A stretch of DNA of 64,000 nt, from positions 1,844,930 to 1,908,929 of the forward strand of contig NZ_KZ614146.1 of NCBI RefSeq assembly GCF_002886185.1, in the 5' to 3' direction. Numbering within the stretch: position 1 is the first letter of the stretch; each line of letters begins with the position of its first letter. The DNA is from Salipaludibacillus neizhouensis. Its GTDB lineage: Bacteria; Bacillota; Bacilli; Bacillales; Salisediminibacteriaceae. This document shows, piece after piece, positions 45,838-55,744 of the stretch. A program made the translations under genes and the position numbers. The notes under the pieces are model-generated. The model saw nothing but the letters and a program-made list of their open reading frames with translations. It was not told the DNA's origin and did no database searches.

Positions 45838-46530
45838 TTGGTTAACAACCGGAAAAAGTATAGTTATGTCTTGGCCTTATTGATGATTCTATTATTCGCT
45901 TTATATGCATTGTCACAGAACTTCCGTAATTTTATCTTTGAAGCTATCACACAATTATCCCATGGCGATATAGAAACCGTGAAAAACTATCTTTTGACTT
46001 TCGGTGTTTGGGCTCCTGTAATATCTGCATTGTTAATGGTTTTATCTGTTCTGATTGCACCTTTACCAGCTTTCATTCCCACATTTGCTAATGGTCTTAT
46101 TTTTGGAGCATTTTGGGGAGGGATACTTTCATGGTCGAGCGCACTGATTGGTGCAACACTATGTTTTTATATAGCTCGAACACTAGGAAGACCTGTTGTG
46201 GAAAAACTGGTTAATCGAAAAGCATTGGACTGGTCCGATCGATTTTTTGTGCGCTATGGAATGTACGCTATAGTTATCAGCAGAATTGTACCCGTTATGT
46301 CATATGGTATCGTCAGTTACGCTGCTGGTTTTACAAAGATGAAATTTAGGATTTATATAATTGGTACAGCGATTGGTCAAACACCGGCTACTATGTTGTA
46401 TTCCTATTTGGGAGAACATTCAACGGAGTCCATAATGATGATCGTGTGGGCGTTTGTGGCTGTCGCTGTTATAGCCATTGCAGGAACGGCACTTAAACCA
46501 TGGTTAGAACGAAAAATGAGAAAAAAGTAA
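45838..46530 (+). CDS. TVP38/TMEM64 family membrane protein
   Basis: The 230-residue protein has six spans. Typical blocks: LIAPLPAFIPTFANGLIFGA, SALIGATLCFYIARTLGRPV and SRIVPVMSYGIVSYAAGFTK. It is a paralog of the operon-encoded protein at 33810-34442. TTG start 45838 behind AAAGAGG. Monocistronic. Confidence 0.82.
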   Translation: MVNNRKKYSYVLALLMILLFALYALSQNFRNFIFEAITQLSHGDIETVKNYLLTFGVWAPVISALLMVLSVLIAPLPAFIPTFANGLIFGAFWGGILSWSSALIGATLCFYIARTLGRPVVEKLVNRKALDWSDRFFVRYGMYAIVISRIVPVMSYGIVSYAAGFTKMKFRIYIIGTAIGQTPATMLYSYLGEHSTESIMMIVWAFVAVAVIAIAGTALKPWLERKMRKK

Positions 46531-46930
46531 TTTAAAATTTAGTATACCCTCCATATGAACTGTAACCTATAAAATGGACAGTTTATAAAAAAGACCTATG
46601 CTGTGTGGATGAGTAGTTCGATATCATACAATTTCAGATAGAGCAATCCTCGGTAGACGCTTGGTACTCAAGGAAATTTTAGCATATATAAAGGACTATC
46701 GTGCTGAAAAGAAGAATGAGGAAGTTAATCAATACTATATCCCCGCTCTAAACACGATAAAAATGCAAAGTGTGCACTCTATTTTCCCTTTTTTGAAGTT
46801 AAAATAGATATAATTTCAAATGAGAATTTTTTATTCATTAATTCAGCGGGTAATATCATGTTTCTGACAATTAGAAAGAGATGCATAATAGCCGTCCTAT
46901 TAATATACCTTTATGTATAGGAGGTGGCTA
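46531..46930. other. Intergenic upstream of sqhC
   Basis: 400 bases with no confident gene. A stretch around 46600-46750 has several short open frames without ribosome binding sites. No promoter that I can support. Confidence 0.35.
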
Positions 46931-48799
46931 ATGGAAAAAAAAATTCATCACACTATAGAATATTTAACCAACGTATTAAGAACAGCCCAAGAAGAAGATG
47001 GTTCTTGGCACTACTGCTTTGAATCTGGCCCTATGACAGATGCTTATATGATTATTTTATTAAGATCTTTACATGACGATGATGAAGAACTCATTAAAAT
47101 TCTTGTCAATCGACTTCTTGCAATTCAGAATAAAAATGGCGCATGGAAATTATTTAAAGACGAAACAGATGGGAATCTTTCCGCAACTATAGATGCCTAT
47201 TTTGCATTACAATATTCAGGGTATGTAGATGAACAGGATCAGCTTATGGTTAGAGCTAAATCCTTTATTATTAAAAATGGTGGTCTAACAAATGCTCAAG
47301 AATTGACGAAAGTGATGCTTTCCTTAACCGGTCAATTACCATGGCCTATCCATTTACAAATTCCAATAGAATTCATTTTATTACCACGATCTTCTCCAAT
47401 TAGCTTATATGATTTTGTCGGCTATGCCCGGGTAAATATTGTACCGATCCTTATTACCTCAAATTTAAAATATCACCTGAAATCAAGTAGAACTCCTGAT
47501 TTATCTGATCTTATTGTTCAAAGGCAGCTAAATGAAGAGACCTCTGAATTATCTCGAGGTCTCTTAACCACTGTAAAAAAAGAAATAAACAAACTCATTA
47601 ACTTTCCGAAAAATCTTCGCAGTCTTGCGTTTGAAAACTCGAAACAGTTTATGCTAAGTCGCATTGAACCTGATGGAACGTTATACAGCTATTTTGTGGC
47701 TACCTTTTTTATGGTGTTTGCTCTGCTATCGCTAGGCCATTCCAAAAATGATCCTTTAATAGCAGAAGCGATGAAAGGCTCTAAAAATCTCATTTGTCAA
47801 ACAAAGGATGGCTACCATTTGGAGAACTGTACTTCCACTGTTTGGGATACTGCGCTTATTAGCGATTCCCTGCAACAGGCTGGAATTAATCCTATAGATC
47901 CGATGATAGTAAAAGCTGGTGACTATCTTTTATCCAGACAGCACTATAAATACGGAGATTGGGCATTAAATAATTCCAATACAACACCTGGAGGTTGGGG
48001 GTTTTCGGACATTAATACGATACTACCCGATGTCGATGATACAACGGCCTCTTTACGAGCGATAAAAGATCTTCCAAGTGTTGATCCAAGTTATGCAAAT
48101 AATTGGTCGAGAGGAGTGCAATGGGTTTTATCGATGCAAAATAATGACGGAGGTTGGTCTGCGTTTGAAAAAAACACAGATAACTTTCTAATATCACTAC
48201 TACCAGTTGATGGAGCCGAAAGGATTTTTATTGACCCTTCCACATCCGACCTAACCGGTAGGACATTAGAGTTTCTTGGAAAAGATGTGCGTTTCAACAC
48301 CGCTTATCCACAAATTCAATGGGGGATTCAATGGTTAGTCAAAAATCAAGAAGAAAATGGTTCATGGTATGGACGGTGGGGAATTTCTTATATATATGGA
48401 ACATGGGCGGCTATTACAGGATTAACAGCCGTTGGAATCAGAAAAAACCACCGTTCTATTAACAAAGGTGTAAACTGGTTACAATCCATACAAAACAAAG
48501 ATGGGGGGTGGGGAGAGTCCTGCCTGAGTGATATTTACAATAGGTATGTGCCTCTTCATGCTAGTACTCCTTCTCAAACAGCATGGGCCTTAGATGCACT
48601 GATATCTGCTGCCGATCAGCCAACAAATGCCATAAACAAGGGAATCATGCAACTAATCGATAGTGTTCATCAATCTAATTGGAAAACAGAGTATCCAACT
48701 GGAGCGGGTATTCCTGGTGCCTTTTATATTCATTACCATAGCTATCGCTACATTTGGCCTCTCCTTACGTTAAGCCATTATCGGAAGAAGTATTTGTGA
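46931..48799 (+). CDS. sqhC: Squalene-hopene-type cyclase (probable sporulenol synthase)
   Basis: The 622-residue terpenoid cyclase has the catalytic DVDDTTA (near residue 366), several QW motifs (QNNDGGWSAFEKN, ENGSWYGRWGISYIYGTWA, NKDGGWGES) and a repeated alpha-barrel. B. subtilis SqhC makes sporulenol from tetraprenyl-beta-curcumene in spores; length and sporulating context support this, but squalene cyclisation is not excluded. ATG 46931 follows GGAGGTGG. Monocistronic. Confidence 0.85.
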   Translation: MEKKIHHTIEYLTNVLRTAQEEDGSWHYCFESGPMTDAYMIILLRSLHDDDEELIKILVNRLLAIQNKNGAWKLFKDETDGNLSATIDAYFALQYSGYVDEQDQLMVRAKSFIIKNGGLTNAQELTKVMLSLTGQLPWPIHLQIPIEFILLPRSSPISLYDFVGYARVNIVPILITSNLKYHLKSSRTPDLSDLIVQRQLNEETSELSRGLLTTVKKEINKLINFPKNLRSLAFENSKQFMLSRIEPDGTLYSYFVATFFMVFALLSLGHSKNDPLIAEAMKGSKNLICQTKDGYHLENCTSTVWDTALISDSLQQAGINPIDPMIVKAGDYLLSRQHYKYGDWALNNSNTTPGGWGFSDINTILPDVDDTTASLRAIKDLPSVDPSYANNWSRGVQWVLSMQNNDGGWSAFEKNTDNFLISLLPVDGAERIFIDPSTSDLTGRTLEFLGKDVRFNTAYPQIQWGIQWLVKNQEENGSWYGRWGISYIYGTWAAITGLTAVGIRKNHRSINKGVNWLQSIQNKDGGWGESCLSDIYNRYVPLHASTPSQTAWALDALISAADQPTNAINKGIMQLIDSVHQSNWKTEYPTGAGIPGAFYIHYHSYRYIWPLLTLSHYRKKYL

Positions 48800-49104
48800 A
48801 ATATATGTAAAATGATGGATAATAAACTGAAACTTATTTAAAAATTTAATTGTTTTCCGGTTTCGATGGGGGAGATTTTCTGTCCCCTCTACCCTTTATA
48901 AATAACAACAAAAGAATAAGTAACCAACCATAATCCTATCAAAAGATCAAAATACATAATATCAGTTCAGTGTTTTTATTTATCGTAAAATATGGGGTTG
49001 TCAGGTATTTTTGATCAAACTTTATTTCATTTCAAAGCTACAAGTTTTGTTGAATGACAATTAAGTCCGGAACTGAAAAATATAGTTAGTCTATCATAAA
49101 CAAA
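48800..49104. other. Intergenic, nothing recognised
   Basis: AT-rich. GGGGGAGATTTTCTGTCCCC around 48868 is a weak hairpin. No gene. Confidence 0.4.
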
Positions 49105-49134
49105 AAGGAGACAGCTTATTCAAGCTGTCTCCTT
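49105..49134 (-). terminator. Orphan terminator, minus-oriented
   Basis: AAGGAGACAGCTT / AAGCTGTCTCCTT, perfect 13 bp with a 4-base loop. The T tail is only on the minus strand (AAAAA at 49102). No minus-strand gene ends here, so it may be the remnant of a lost gene. Confidence 0.65.
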
Positions 49135-49279
49135 AAACGTTGTGGTTACAGATCTAATGCAGAAAATCAGGGCAATTAATAAACTTTAATGGTGGTCAAG
49201 TAGTTTTAATATTAATAGTTCACTGTGTTTCTTAAAAATATAGTTACTTTTTTCTTCTCAAAGAAGTGAGGATATGTAT

Positions 49280-49420
49280 ATGAAAATACTAATTGATTCT
49301 GCAGCTATTGAAAGTATTAAACATTTAATAGAATATTATCAAATTGAGGGGGTTACGACTAATCAATTCCAAATAAATTTCACCTCTATCTTCTACTCAT
49401 CATCTTTGATTTTATTATAA
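49280..49420 (+). pseudogene. Truncated transaldolase/fructose-6-phosphate aldolase-like fragment
   Basis: The 46 codons read MKILIDSAAIESIKHLIEYY, then QIEGVTTNQF, which matches the start of the Fsa/TalC family (about 220 residues) through the VTTN motif. It then turns into unrelated sequence and stops at 49418. GTGAGG lies before it. A 28-codon open stretch ending at 49536 (GFLVKGLGKALNKYIQAKG) reads like another gene tail. Confidence 0.6.
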
Positions 49421-49612
49421 AAATTTAAATAGGTGGATAACAAAGGATAAATGAAAAGTTTGGATTCCTAGTAAAAGGGTTAGGGAAAGCTTTGAATAAA
49501 TATATACAGGCAAAAGGTTTAAGACCTTTAGACTAGTTTACGTGAGATTTTATAATATTTTAATAGATTTAACTAAACAAATATTCATAAAATCATAAAA
49601 ATTCTAGATTAA

Positions 49613-49641
49613 TTGATTTGCATATTGGAAGCGATTACAAT
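49613..49641 (+). promoter_or_regulatory. Sigma-A-type promoter of the pectin island
   Basis: TTGATT (49613-49618), 17 bases, TACAAT (49636-49641). The cre-like site lies within it and the palindrome just after it, as expected for a repressed promoter. The downstream transcript would include the pectinase gene starting at 49989. Confidence 0.55.
49625..49640 (+). promoter_or_regulatory. cre-like catabolite control site
   Basis: TTGGAAGCGATTACAA fits the CcpA-binding consensus (TGWAARCGYTWNCW) apart from G at position 3 and A at the Y position. It overlaps the promoter spacer and -10. Confidence 0.55.
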
Positions 49642-49645
49642 TTTA

Positions 49646-49661
49646 ATAACAACGTTGTTAT
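49646..49661. promoter_or_regulatory. Perfect palindrome, LacI-type operator
   Basis: ATAACAACGTTGTTAT is a perfect 16-base palindrome with the central CG common in LacI-family operators. It follows the -10 by 5 bases. A KdgR-like pectin regulator is plausible by context; no such gene is in the window. Confidence 0.5.
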
Positions 49662-49988
49662 ATCCAAGTCATTAAATCTGTGACTATGGAAATTTAATAT
49701 AGGGAGTTGATTTATGAAAGCGATGTAAAAATATTCATCAATTGGAATTTTATAAGAATTGGTAAACTAAGAATCCATCCACGAGACCATAGTAACGCTA
49801 ATGGGAAACGGCAATTAGCTTGCTGACTCTACTGACAACAGTAATCGTTATAACTTCTTAGACCTCACATATATTCAAACTTCTATAAAGCTAACTCCTA
49901 ACCAAAAGCTACAATCTAACACTTTTCTAACAACTTCTACTTTACATCCACTCAAAACTTTATGAAACTAAAAACAAGGAGGAAATGT
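49662..49988. other. Leader region of pectinase gene
   Basis: A gene-start relic at 49700-49730 (GGGAG, then an ATG with AAA GCG ATG TAA) looks like the beginning of a deleted gene. No other coding sign up to the pectinase ribosome binding site AAGGAGG. Confidence 0.35.
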
Positions 49989-52900
49989 ATGAAGAAAATA
50001 GCGAAGTTTTTCTTGATTATTGTTCTTTTGATTTCTTATTTTCCGAGCAGTATTCTCTCGGTATACGCTGCAGAGGAGCCGTCTTTGGCTAACTTAATAA
50101 ATGATGATTATGAAAATGAAACCATTGCAACACTTCCTGAAGGATATAATCAAACTGCATCAGCAGATGGGGTGACAAACGAGACCAGTGCTGTGTATGT
50201 TGACTCTGTTCCTGGAGATTCAGTCGGGAATGCGTCGACTAATGCATTGAGAGTATTCGATAATGATGGTCCAGAATCTAAGCGAGCAAGAACAATCGTA
50301 ACGAAAACATTTGAACCGCAAACAGGAAGCTTTGTTACAGAATTAGATATAATGGAGCCAAAAGCAATAGGTAATTCTTATCCGATTCGTCTAGAAGACA
50401 AGGAGAATGGAAAATCAGGAATTATCCTTGAAGTATCTGGTGGTAATCTCGGTTACAGGGGGTCTGACGGTTCCTGGAAACAATTCATCTATGAAGGTGA
50501 AAATATTCCACTAGAATCGTATCAATGGTATCATGTTAAGATTTTAGCTGATATCAATAATGCGACATCTGATATCTATATTAACGATATGTATGTAGGA
50601 AACATTCCTTTTTATGAAGAGGTGGAAAGCCTAAATGCAATCGAGGCCCAAACGGCAGGTTCTTCAGTAGGGGATATATATTGGGACAATGCTCAAGTAT
50701 ATGTGGAGGCAACGGATTCACCTAAGGGATTAAGCGCTACGATTGGTGACCAAAAGGTAGAATTAAATTGGATTTCTGCTAAAGGTGCCTCTTCCTATAA
50801 CATTAAGCGTAGTACCAATGAAAGCGGTCCTTTTGAAGTAGTAGAGTCTGGTGTATCCGAAACTCGGTACGTGGACAGCAATTTAGTAAATGATGAGACG
50901 TATTATTATGTTGTGAGTGCGGTTAATACAGTTGGTGAGAGTAACAACTCCAATCAAGTGATTGCCACTCCAACTGTTATTCCAAATCCTCCTGCTTCAC
51001 CATCTGGATTATCTGTTATCCCGCGCGATAGTCAAATTGATTTAAGCTGGGGTTCATTTGGTCAAGGTAGGGACATCTTATTTGTCGGGACTGGAGTTAA
51101 GGCTGATGAGAAAACGATCAAACACTTGGAGTTACTTGGATTTTCCGTTACATTAACACTTGATTCTGAGGTGGTATCCGGAGATGAATCAGGCTATTCA
51201 CTGGTGTTTGTCGGCGAATCGTCAGGCTCTGCTTTTATAGGAGATAAATTTAAGACTTCAACTGTACCTGTGGTGTATGCTGAACCTTTTGCATTAGATG
51301 ATGTAAATTTAAGCAATGATCAGCAAGGAATGTTTGGTAGCTATGAAAATCAAACTGCAATTAAGATTGCGGACAGTAGCCATCCGCTTGCTGCAGGCTT
51401 AAATGGCATGGTAGAGGTCTACAGTCAAGTAGGGAAAATCAATTTTGGGACTCCAAGTGAGGATGCTACCATTATTGCTACTGTTGCTGATGATGACACA
51501 AAAGCAGCGATTTTTGCATATGAGAAAGGTTCGAAAAATGTTCAGAATGAAACCGTCCCTGCACGTCAAGTTTCCACATTCCTCTTTGCTGGGCAGGAAG
51601 ATGTTATGACTGTAGAGGGTTGGAAGCTTATTGACGAATCAGTCAAGTGGGCACTTGGCATTGATAAGAGTGAGACGAGACCTAAAGAAACATATAATAT
51701 CAAGCGAAGTACAGATCCTGGTGGTCCGTATACCACAGTTGCATCTGATATTGAAGAAACCAATTACAGGGATTTCGGTTTAGATAACGATATCAATTAT
51801 TATTATGTTGTCACAGCTGAAAATATCGGTGGAGAGAGTGAGGATTCAGAGGAAATCCGAGTGATGCCAGTGGCACCGTTACAAGCCCCAAGTGGCTTGA
51901 CAGCAACCGCTGCTGAAGGAAAGGTTACGATTAATTGGGATTCGAACGATGGGGCATTATCTTATGATGTGAAGCGCAGTACCGAAAATGGAAAATCATA
52001 TGATGTGGTTGCTAGCAGTGTGAGTGGGACCGACTACACTGATACGAGTCTAACAAATGGTAAAGTGTATTACTATGTTGTTTCTGCTAAAAATGAGACA
52101 ACTACAAGCGCGAATTCCGAATCGGTAAGAGTTGTTCCGACCCTAGAGAATGGAATACCGGCCATTCCAGCAGATATTGAGGTAACAGCTGGCAATTCTC
52201 AGGTTGTATTGACTTGGCCGTCAGTAACTGATGCTGATTCCTATACTATTAAGCGCGGAGCATTTGATAGTGGAAGCTCGAAGGTGATTGCATCGAATGT
52301 TCATAGTTCAAGTTTTCAAGATGTAGACTTAAAAAATGGTGAGACTTACGATTATGTAGTTTCAGCCGTTAATGAACATGGAGAAAGTTACAATTCTGAA
52401 CCGGTAGCTGTAACCCCGGCAAAAGTGACTGTTGTAGCTAAGGATGGCAGTGGTGATTTTGAGAACGTTCAAGCGGCAATTGATTCTATACCTGATAACA
52501 GCAACAAGCGTGAGGTTATATATATTAAGAACGGAGAATACCGTGAAAAATTGACCGTGCCAGCTAGCAAAACAAATCTCAGTTTTGTCGGTGAAAGTAA
52601 AGAAGGAGCCGTTCTTGTCTATGATGACAATGCCAACACACTTGGTTCAGACGGTAACCCGATAGGTACATCGAAAAGCTCAAGTATTTTCATTTATGCG
52701 AATGATTTTATTGCTAAAAACCTGACATTCCAAAACGATTCAGGAGAAGGGACTGGTCAAGCCGTAGCTGCTTATGTTAGGGGTGACCGAGCCTATTTTG
52801 AAAACGTACAGTTTTTAGGGTATCAAGATACCTTGTATACAAATGATGGCAGACACTATTATAAGGACTGTTACATCGAAGGAGATGTTGATTTCATTTT

Positions 52901-55235
52901 CGGTGCAGCAACGGCTGTTTTTGATAGCTGCCAAATTAACAGTAAACGAGATAAAGGGATGTTAACAGCTGCTAGTACACCCCAAGATCGGGAATTTGGT
53001 TATGTCTTTCTAAATTCCGAAATCACAGCGGATGAAGGGATTGAAAATGTAGGTTTTGGTAGACCGTGGCGACCATATTCTGCTGTTTCTTTTATTAATA
53101 CACATATCGACTCCTCGATTGCCCCAGATGGCTGGGACAACTGGGGAGATGAATCAAATGAAAAAACAGCTAGATATTCTGAATATAATAGTCAAGGTCC
53201 GGGAGCAAATCCAAAAGAACGTGATGGATGGACGAAGCAGTTGACACCTGAGGAAGCAAATCAGTATACCGTCCAAAATGTACTCGAGGGTAATGACGAT
53301 TGGGATGTCACACGTATTGGCATCATCCCATTAACAGAAACCTCTCCGCCAATTATTACCGTTGATCAACATGACACATTTGTAAAAGAAGACAGTTTTA
53401 CCATTTCAGGTAAATTGGATAATGAAGCAGTCTTAACGGTAAATGAAATAGAAGTCCCATTACATTCAGACTTTAGCTTTAGCACGACGATCCAGTTGGA
53501 TCTTGGAGTGAACATCATTACGGTAGAGGCTATTGATGAAGATGGCAACCTAGCTATTCCGTTAGTGCTAAAGGTAACTTATGACAACGAATCGCCTATC
53601 GTCACATTAGATCCACTTGAAGGTGAGAAAAATGGGAATCACTACAATTCGAAGTTTAATCCTTACCCGGTTTCCGGAAAATTGAGTGAAAAAGGAACGG
53701 TTCTTGTTGATGGAGAAGAAGTGGATGTCTCTACTGACTTAACGTTCGATACGAAATTGAACCTTAAATCTGGGTTAAATAAAATCACCGTTTCTTCAGT
53801 AGATGTTGCAGGGAACCTATCTGCCCCCGTTGTTTTTAACGTTGTTCCTGAGGGGGATGCGGTACCACCTGGACCTGTAAAAATTACCAAAGCAGAAGCT
53901 ACAAATCCGAATACCATTGAAGTGACGTTTAACAGCAAGCTTAAGGATTTTGATCCAAGTGATATTGATTTGCAAACGGCAATGGGTAATTGGTCTGAAC
54001 TAAACCCTAAACTTACTTCAAACTTTACAATTGAGAATACGAAAACACAGGTTAAGGATGGAAAGACAGTGGCAATCATCGAAATAAAGGAGGCGTTAAA
54101 CAATGACGCAACGATAACGAGACCGAACACTGACAATCCTCATAACATTCCTTACCTAAAGGTAGCCTACTATTCTGGTGATAGAGACAAAGATATTGTG
54201 CAGGCTGAATATCTATTGACTTGGCAGTTGGATAATGGCGGATGGTATAAAAACATGGAAGACAAATACAACAGAGAATGGGATGGCCAAGAAGCAAAAT
54301 CTGGGTGGTACACTAAAGAAGATGGTGAATTAGGAACCATTGATAATAACGCCACAATAAATGAGCTTCTTTTCCTCGCAGTGATGTATAAAGAAACAGG
54401 CTATACACGTTATAAAGAATCGGTTCACAAAGGCTTAGCTTATTTGCTGGAAGCCCAGTATGAGAGTGGTGGCTGGGCACAGGCATATCCAGCAAGAGGA
54501 GGCTATTCTGACTATGTTACGTATAATGATAATGCGATGATTCGCGTTATGAATCTGCTAACAATGGTCAATCAAAAGAACTATCCGTTTAACTCAGATC
54601 TTGTTAATGAAGATTTTGTTAAGGATACCAGAGATGCTTTAGAGAGCGGGTTAGATTACATCTTGAAATCTCAAATAAAGGTGAACGGTGAGCTCACTGC
54701 TTGGTGTGCACAGCATGATCCCGAAACGTACGAAGCCCTAGAAGCACGTATATATGAACATCCATCTATTTCCGGTTCAGAATCAGTAGGAATTGTCCAG
54801 TATTTGATGTCCTTGCCTAATCCATCTGAAGATGTAAAAGAGGCAATTGACGGCGCCTTGAACTGGTTTGAGGCGAGTAAAGTTGAAGAGACACAATACG
54901 TGTCGGGTGACCCAGAAGGACAATACTTCTATTCGGATCCATCAAGCACTACTTGGTACCGCTTTTACGACATTGAAACCAACAATCCGATCTTTTCGGG
55001 TCGTGATGGTGTTATCAAAAACAGCATCCTTGAAATCGAGAAAGAAAGAAGAGACGGGTACCGTTGGGCAGGGAACTGGCCTGAGAAACTGTTGGAAGTT
55101 GCCAAGACTACAGGGTATTACGAAAATCGCGTTTACGTCAAAATTGTAGGCGACAACTCGTATAATGCTGCAGGTGAAACATTGGAAACCGGGGAATTGG
55201 TCCGGATTGAAGATGCTATTTCTGACTATAACTAA
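49989..55235 (+). CDS. Secreted pectinesterase-pectate lyase fusion (CE8+PL10)
   Basis: The 1748-residue protein has a signal peptide (to VYAA, about residue 28), a lamin-G-like domain (30-240), FN3 domains, a ThuA/GATase-like insert inside one FN3 (about 360-560), then CE8 pectinesterase (about 812-1107) with QDTL, VDFIFG and GRPWR catalytic blocks. Ig-like repeats follow (1110-1290), then a PL10 pectate lyase (1388-1748) with WQLDNGGWYKNMEDKYNREW (quoted in part) and LGTIDNNATINE. It de-esterifies then cleaves pectin outside the cell. No LPXTG anchor or SLH was seen. ATG 49989 follows AAGGAGG. Confidence 0.88.
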   Translation: MKKIAKFFLIIVLLISYFPSSILSVYAAEEPSLANLINDDYENETIATLPEGYNQTASADGVTNETSAVYVDSVPGDSVGNASTNALRVFDNDGPESKRARTIVTKTFEPQTGSFVTELDIMEPKAIGNSYPIRLEDKENGKSGIILEVSGGNLGYRGSDGSWKQFIYEGENIPLESYQWYHVKILADINNATSDIYINDMYVGNIPFYEEVESLNAIEAQTAGSSVGDIYWDNAQVYVEATDSPKGLSATIGDQKVELNWISAKGASSYNIKRSTNESGPFEVVESGVSETRYVDSNLVNDETYYYVVSAVNTVGESNNSNQVIATPTVIPNPPASPSGLSVIPRDSQIDLSWGSFGQGRDILFVGTGVKADEKTIKHLELLGFSVTLTLDSEVVSGDESGYSLVFVGESSGSAFIGDKFKTSTVPVVYAEPFALDDVNLSNDQQGMFGSYENQTAIKIADSSHPLAAGLNGMVEVYSQVGKINFGTPSEDATIIATVADDDTKAAIFAYEKGSKNVQNETVPARQVSTFLFAGQEDVMTVEGWKLIDESVKWALGIDKSETRPKETYNIKRSTDPGGPYTTVASDIEETNYRDFGLDNDINYYYVVTAENIGGESEDSEEIRVMPVAPLQAPSGLTATAAEGKVTINWDSNDGALSYDVKRSTENGKSYDVVASSVSGTDYTDTSLTNGKVYYYVVSAKNETTTSANSESVRVVPTLENGIPAIPADIEVTAGNSQVVLTWPSVTDADSYTIKRGAFDSGSSKVIASNVHSSSFQDVDLKNGETYDYVVSAVNEHGESYNSEPVAVTPAKVTVVAKDGSGDFENVQAAIDSIPDNSNKREVIYIKNGEYREKLTVPASKTNLSFVGESKEGAVLVYDDNANTLGSDGNPIGTSKSSSIFIYANDFIAKNLTFQNDSGEGTGQAVAAYVRGDRAYFENVQFLGYQDTLYTNDGRHYYKDCYIEGDVDFIFGAATAVFDSCQINSKRDKGMLTAASTPQDREFGYVFLNSEITADEGIENVGFGRPWRPYSAVSFINTHIDSSIAPDGWDNWGDESNEKTARYSEYNSQGPGANPKERDGWTKQLTPEEANQYTVQNVLEGNDDWDVTRIGIIPLTETSPPIITVDQHDTFVKEDSFTISGKLDNEAVLTVNEIEVPLHSDFSFSTTIQLDLGVNIITVEAIDEDGNLAIPLVLKVTYDNESPIVTLDPLEGEKNGNHYNSKFNPYPVSGKLSEKGTVLVDGEEVDVSTDLTFDTKLNLKSGLNKITVSSVDVAGNLSAPVVFNVVPEGDAVPPGPVKITKAEATNPNTIEVTFNSKLKDFDPSDIDLQTAMGNWSELNPKLTSNFTIENTKTQVKDGKTVAIIEIKEALNNDATITRPNTDNPHNIPYLKVAYYSGDRDKDIVQAEYLLTWQLDNGGWYKNMEDKYNREWDGQEAKSGWYTKEDGELGTIDNNATINELLFLAVMYKETGYTRYKESVHKGLAYLLEAQYESGGWAQAYPARGGYSDYVTYNDNAMIRVMNLLTMVNQKNYPFNSDLVNEDFVKDTRDALESGLDYILKSQIKVNGELTAWCAQHDPETYEALEARIYEHPSISGSESVGIVQYLMSLPNPSEDVKEAIDGALNWFEASKVEETQYVSGDPEGQYFYSDPSSTTWYRFYDIETNNPIFSGRDGVIKNSILEIEKERRDGYRWAGNWPEKLLEVAKTTGYYENRVYVKIVGDNSYNAAGETLETGELVRIEDAISDYN

Positions 55236-55256
55236 GCCAAAAGCTTTACCAAGAAG

Positions 55257-55291
55257 AAAAGCCTCTAAGAATAGATTCTTAGAGGCTTTTT
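55257..55291 (+). terminator. Rho-independent terminator of pectinase gene
   Basis: AAAAGCCTCTAAGAAT / ATTCTTAGAGGCTTTT, perfect 16-bp stem with a 2-base centre (so 15 bp with a 4-base loop), then T. Confidence 0.88.
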
Positions 55292-55478
55292 GGTACTTTT
55301 TCCACATCCTGGGGCGAGGTAATAGTGGTGCCATATGAGCTAATCAATATACTGTCAATCTGCAAAAAAAACCAAGTCTAAATTAAACGGTAATTTCACT
55401 AAAATAAAAAAGCATCATTGAAGGTATGCGGATACATATGTAAAGTTAGTTTGATAATGAGCGAGGGAGTGAAGGATA

Positions 55479-55650
55479 TTGAATACCGAAAATAATCGTG
55501 TAAGAAAAAAGAAGTATGTTTTAGTTGGTACAGATGGTAGGGCGGAATTTTTTTTGTGGAGCGTTGGTGACAAGCTTTAAAGAAACAGGGGAGCTTGTTG
55601 CATTTTGTGATATTAATCAAACATAGCATGACCATAAATATTACGGGCAA
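55479..55650 (+). pseudogene. Frameshifted Gfo/Idh/MocA oxidoreductase fragment (YteT-like)
   Basis: TTG 55479 behind GAAGGA. Frame one reads KKKYVLVGTDGRAEFF. Frame two, after the run of eight T at 55548-55555, reads GALVTSFKETGELVAFCDIN and then a stop. Together this is the N-terminal Rossmann fold of Gfo/Idh/MocA enzymes, most like YteT of the B. subtilis rhamnogalacturonan operon. The rest of the gene (about 300 codons) is missing. Confidence 0.6.
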
Positions 55651-55744
55651 TAGTCTTTAAATTCAATTTTTTGACACCATATCGTGATGCTGTTAGTGTA
55701 ATAAAAGTAATTCAACCTATTTTTATCGGGAAAGGGTGTTTTAA
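55651..55744. other. Short spacer before yeeE-like gene
   Basis: Remnant of the fragment above merges into a possible promoter region; GGGAAAGGGTG is the ribosome binding site of the next gene. Confidence 0.35.

Noticed and set aside
54942-55334. Minus-strand 130-codon ORF across the end of the pectinase gene
   Set aside because: It is antisense to a well-supported lyase domain, with no ribosome binding site.
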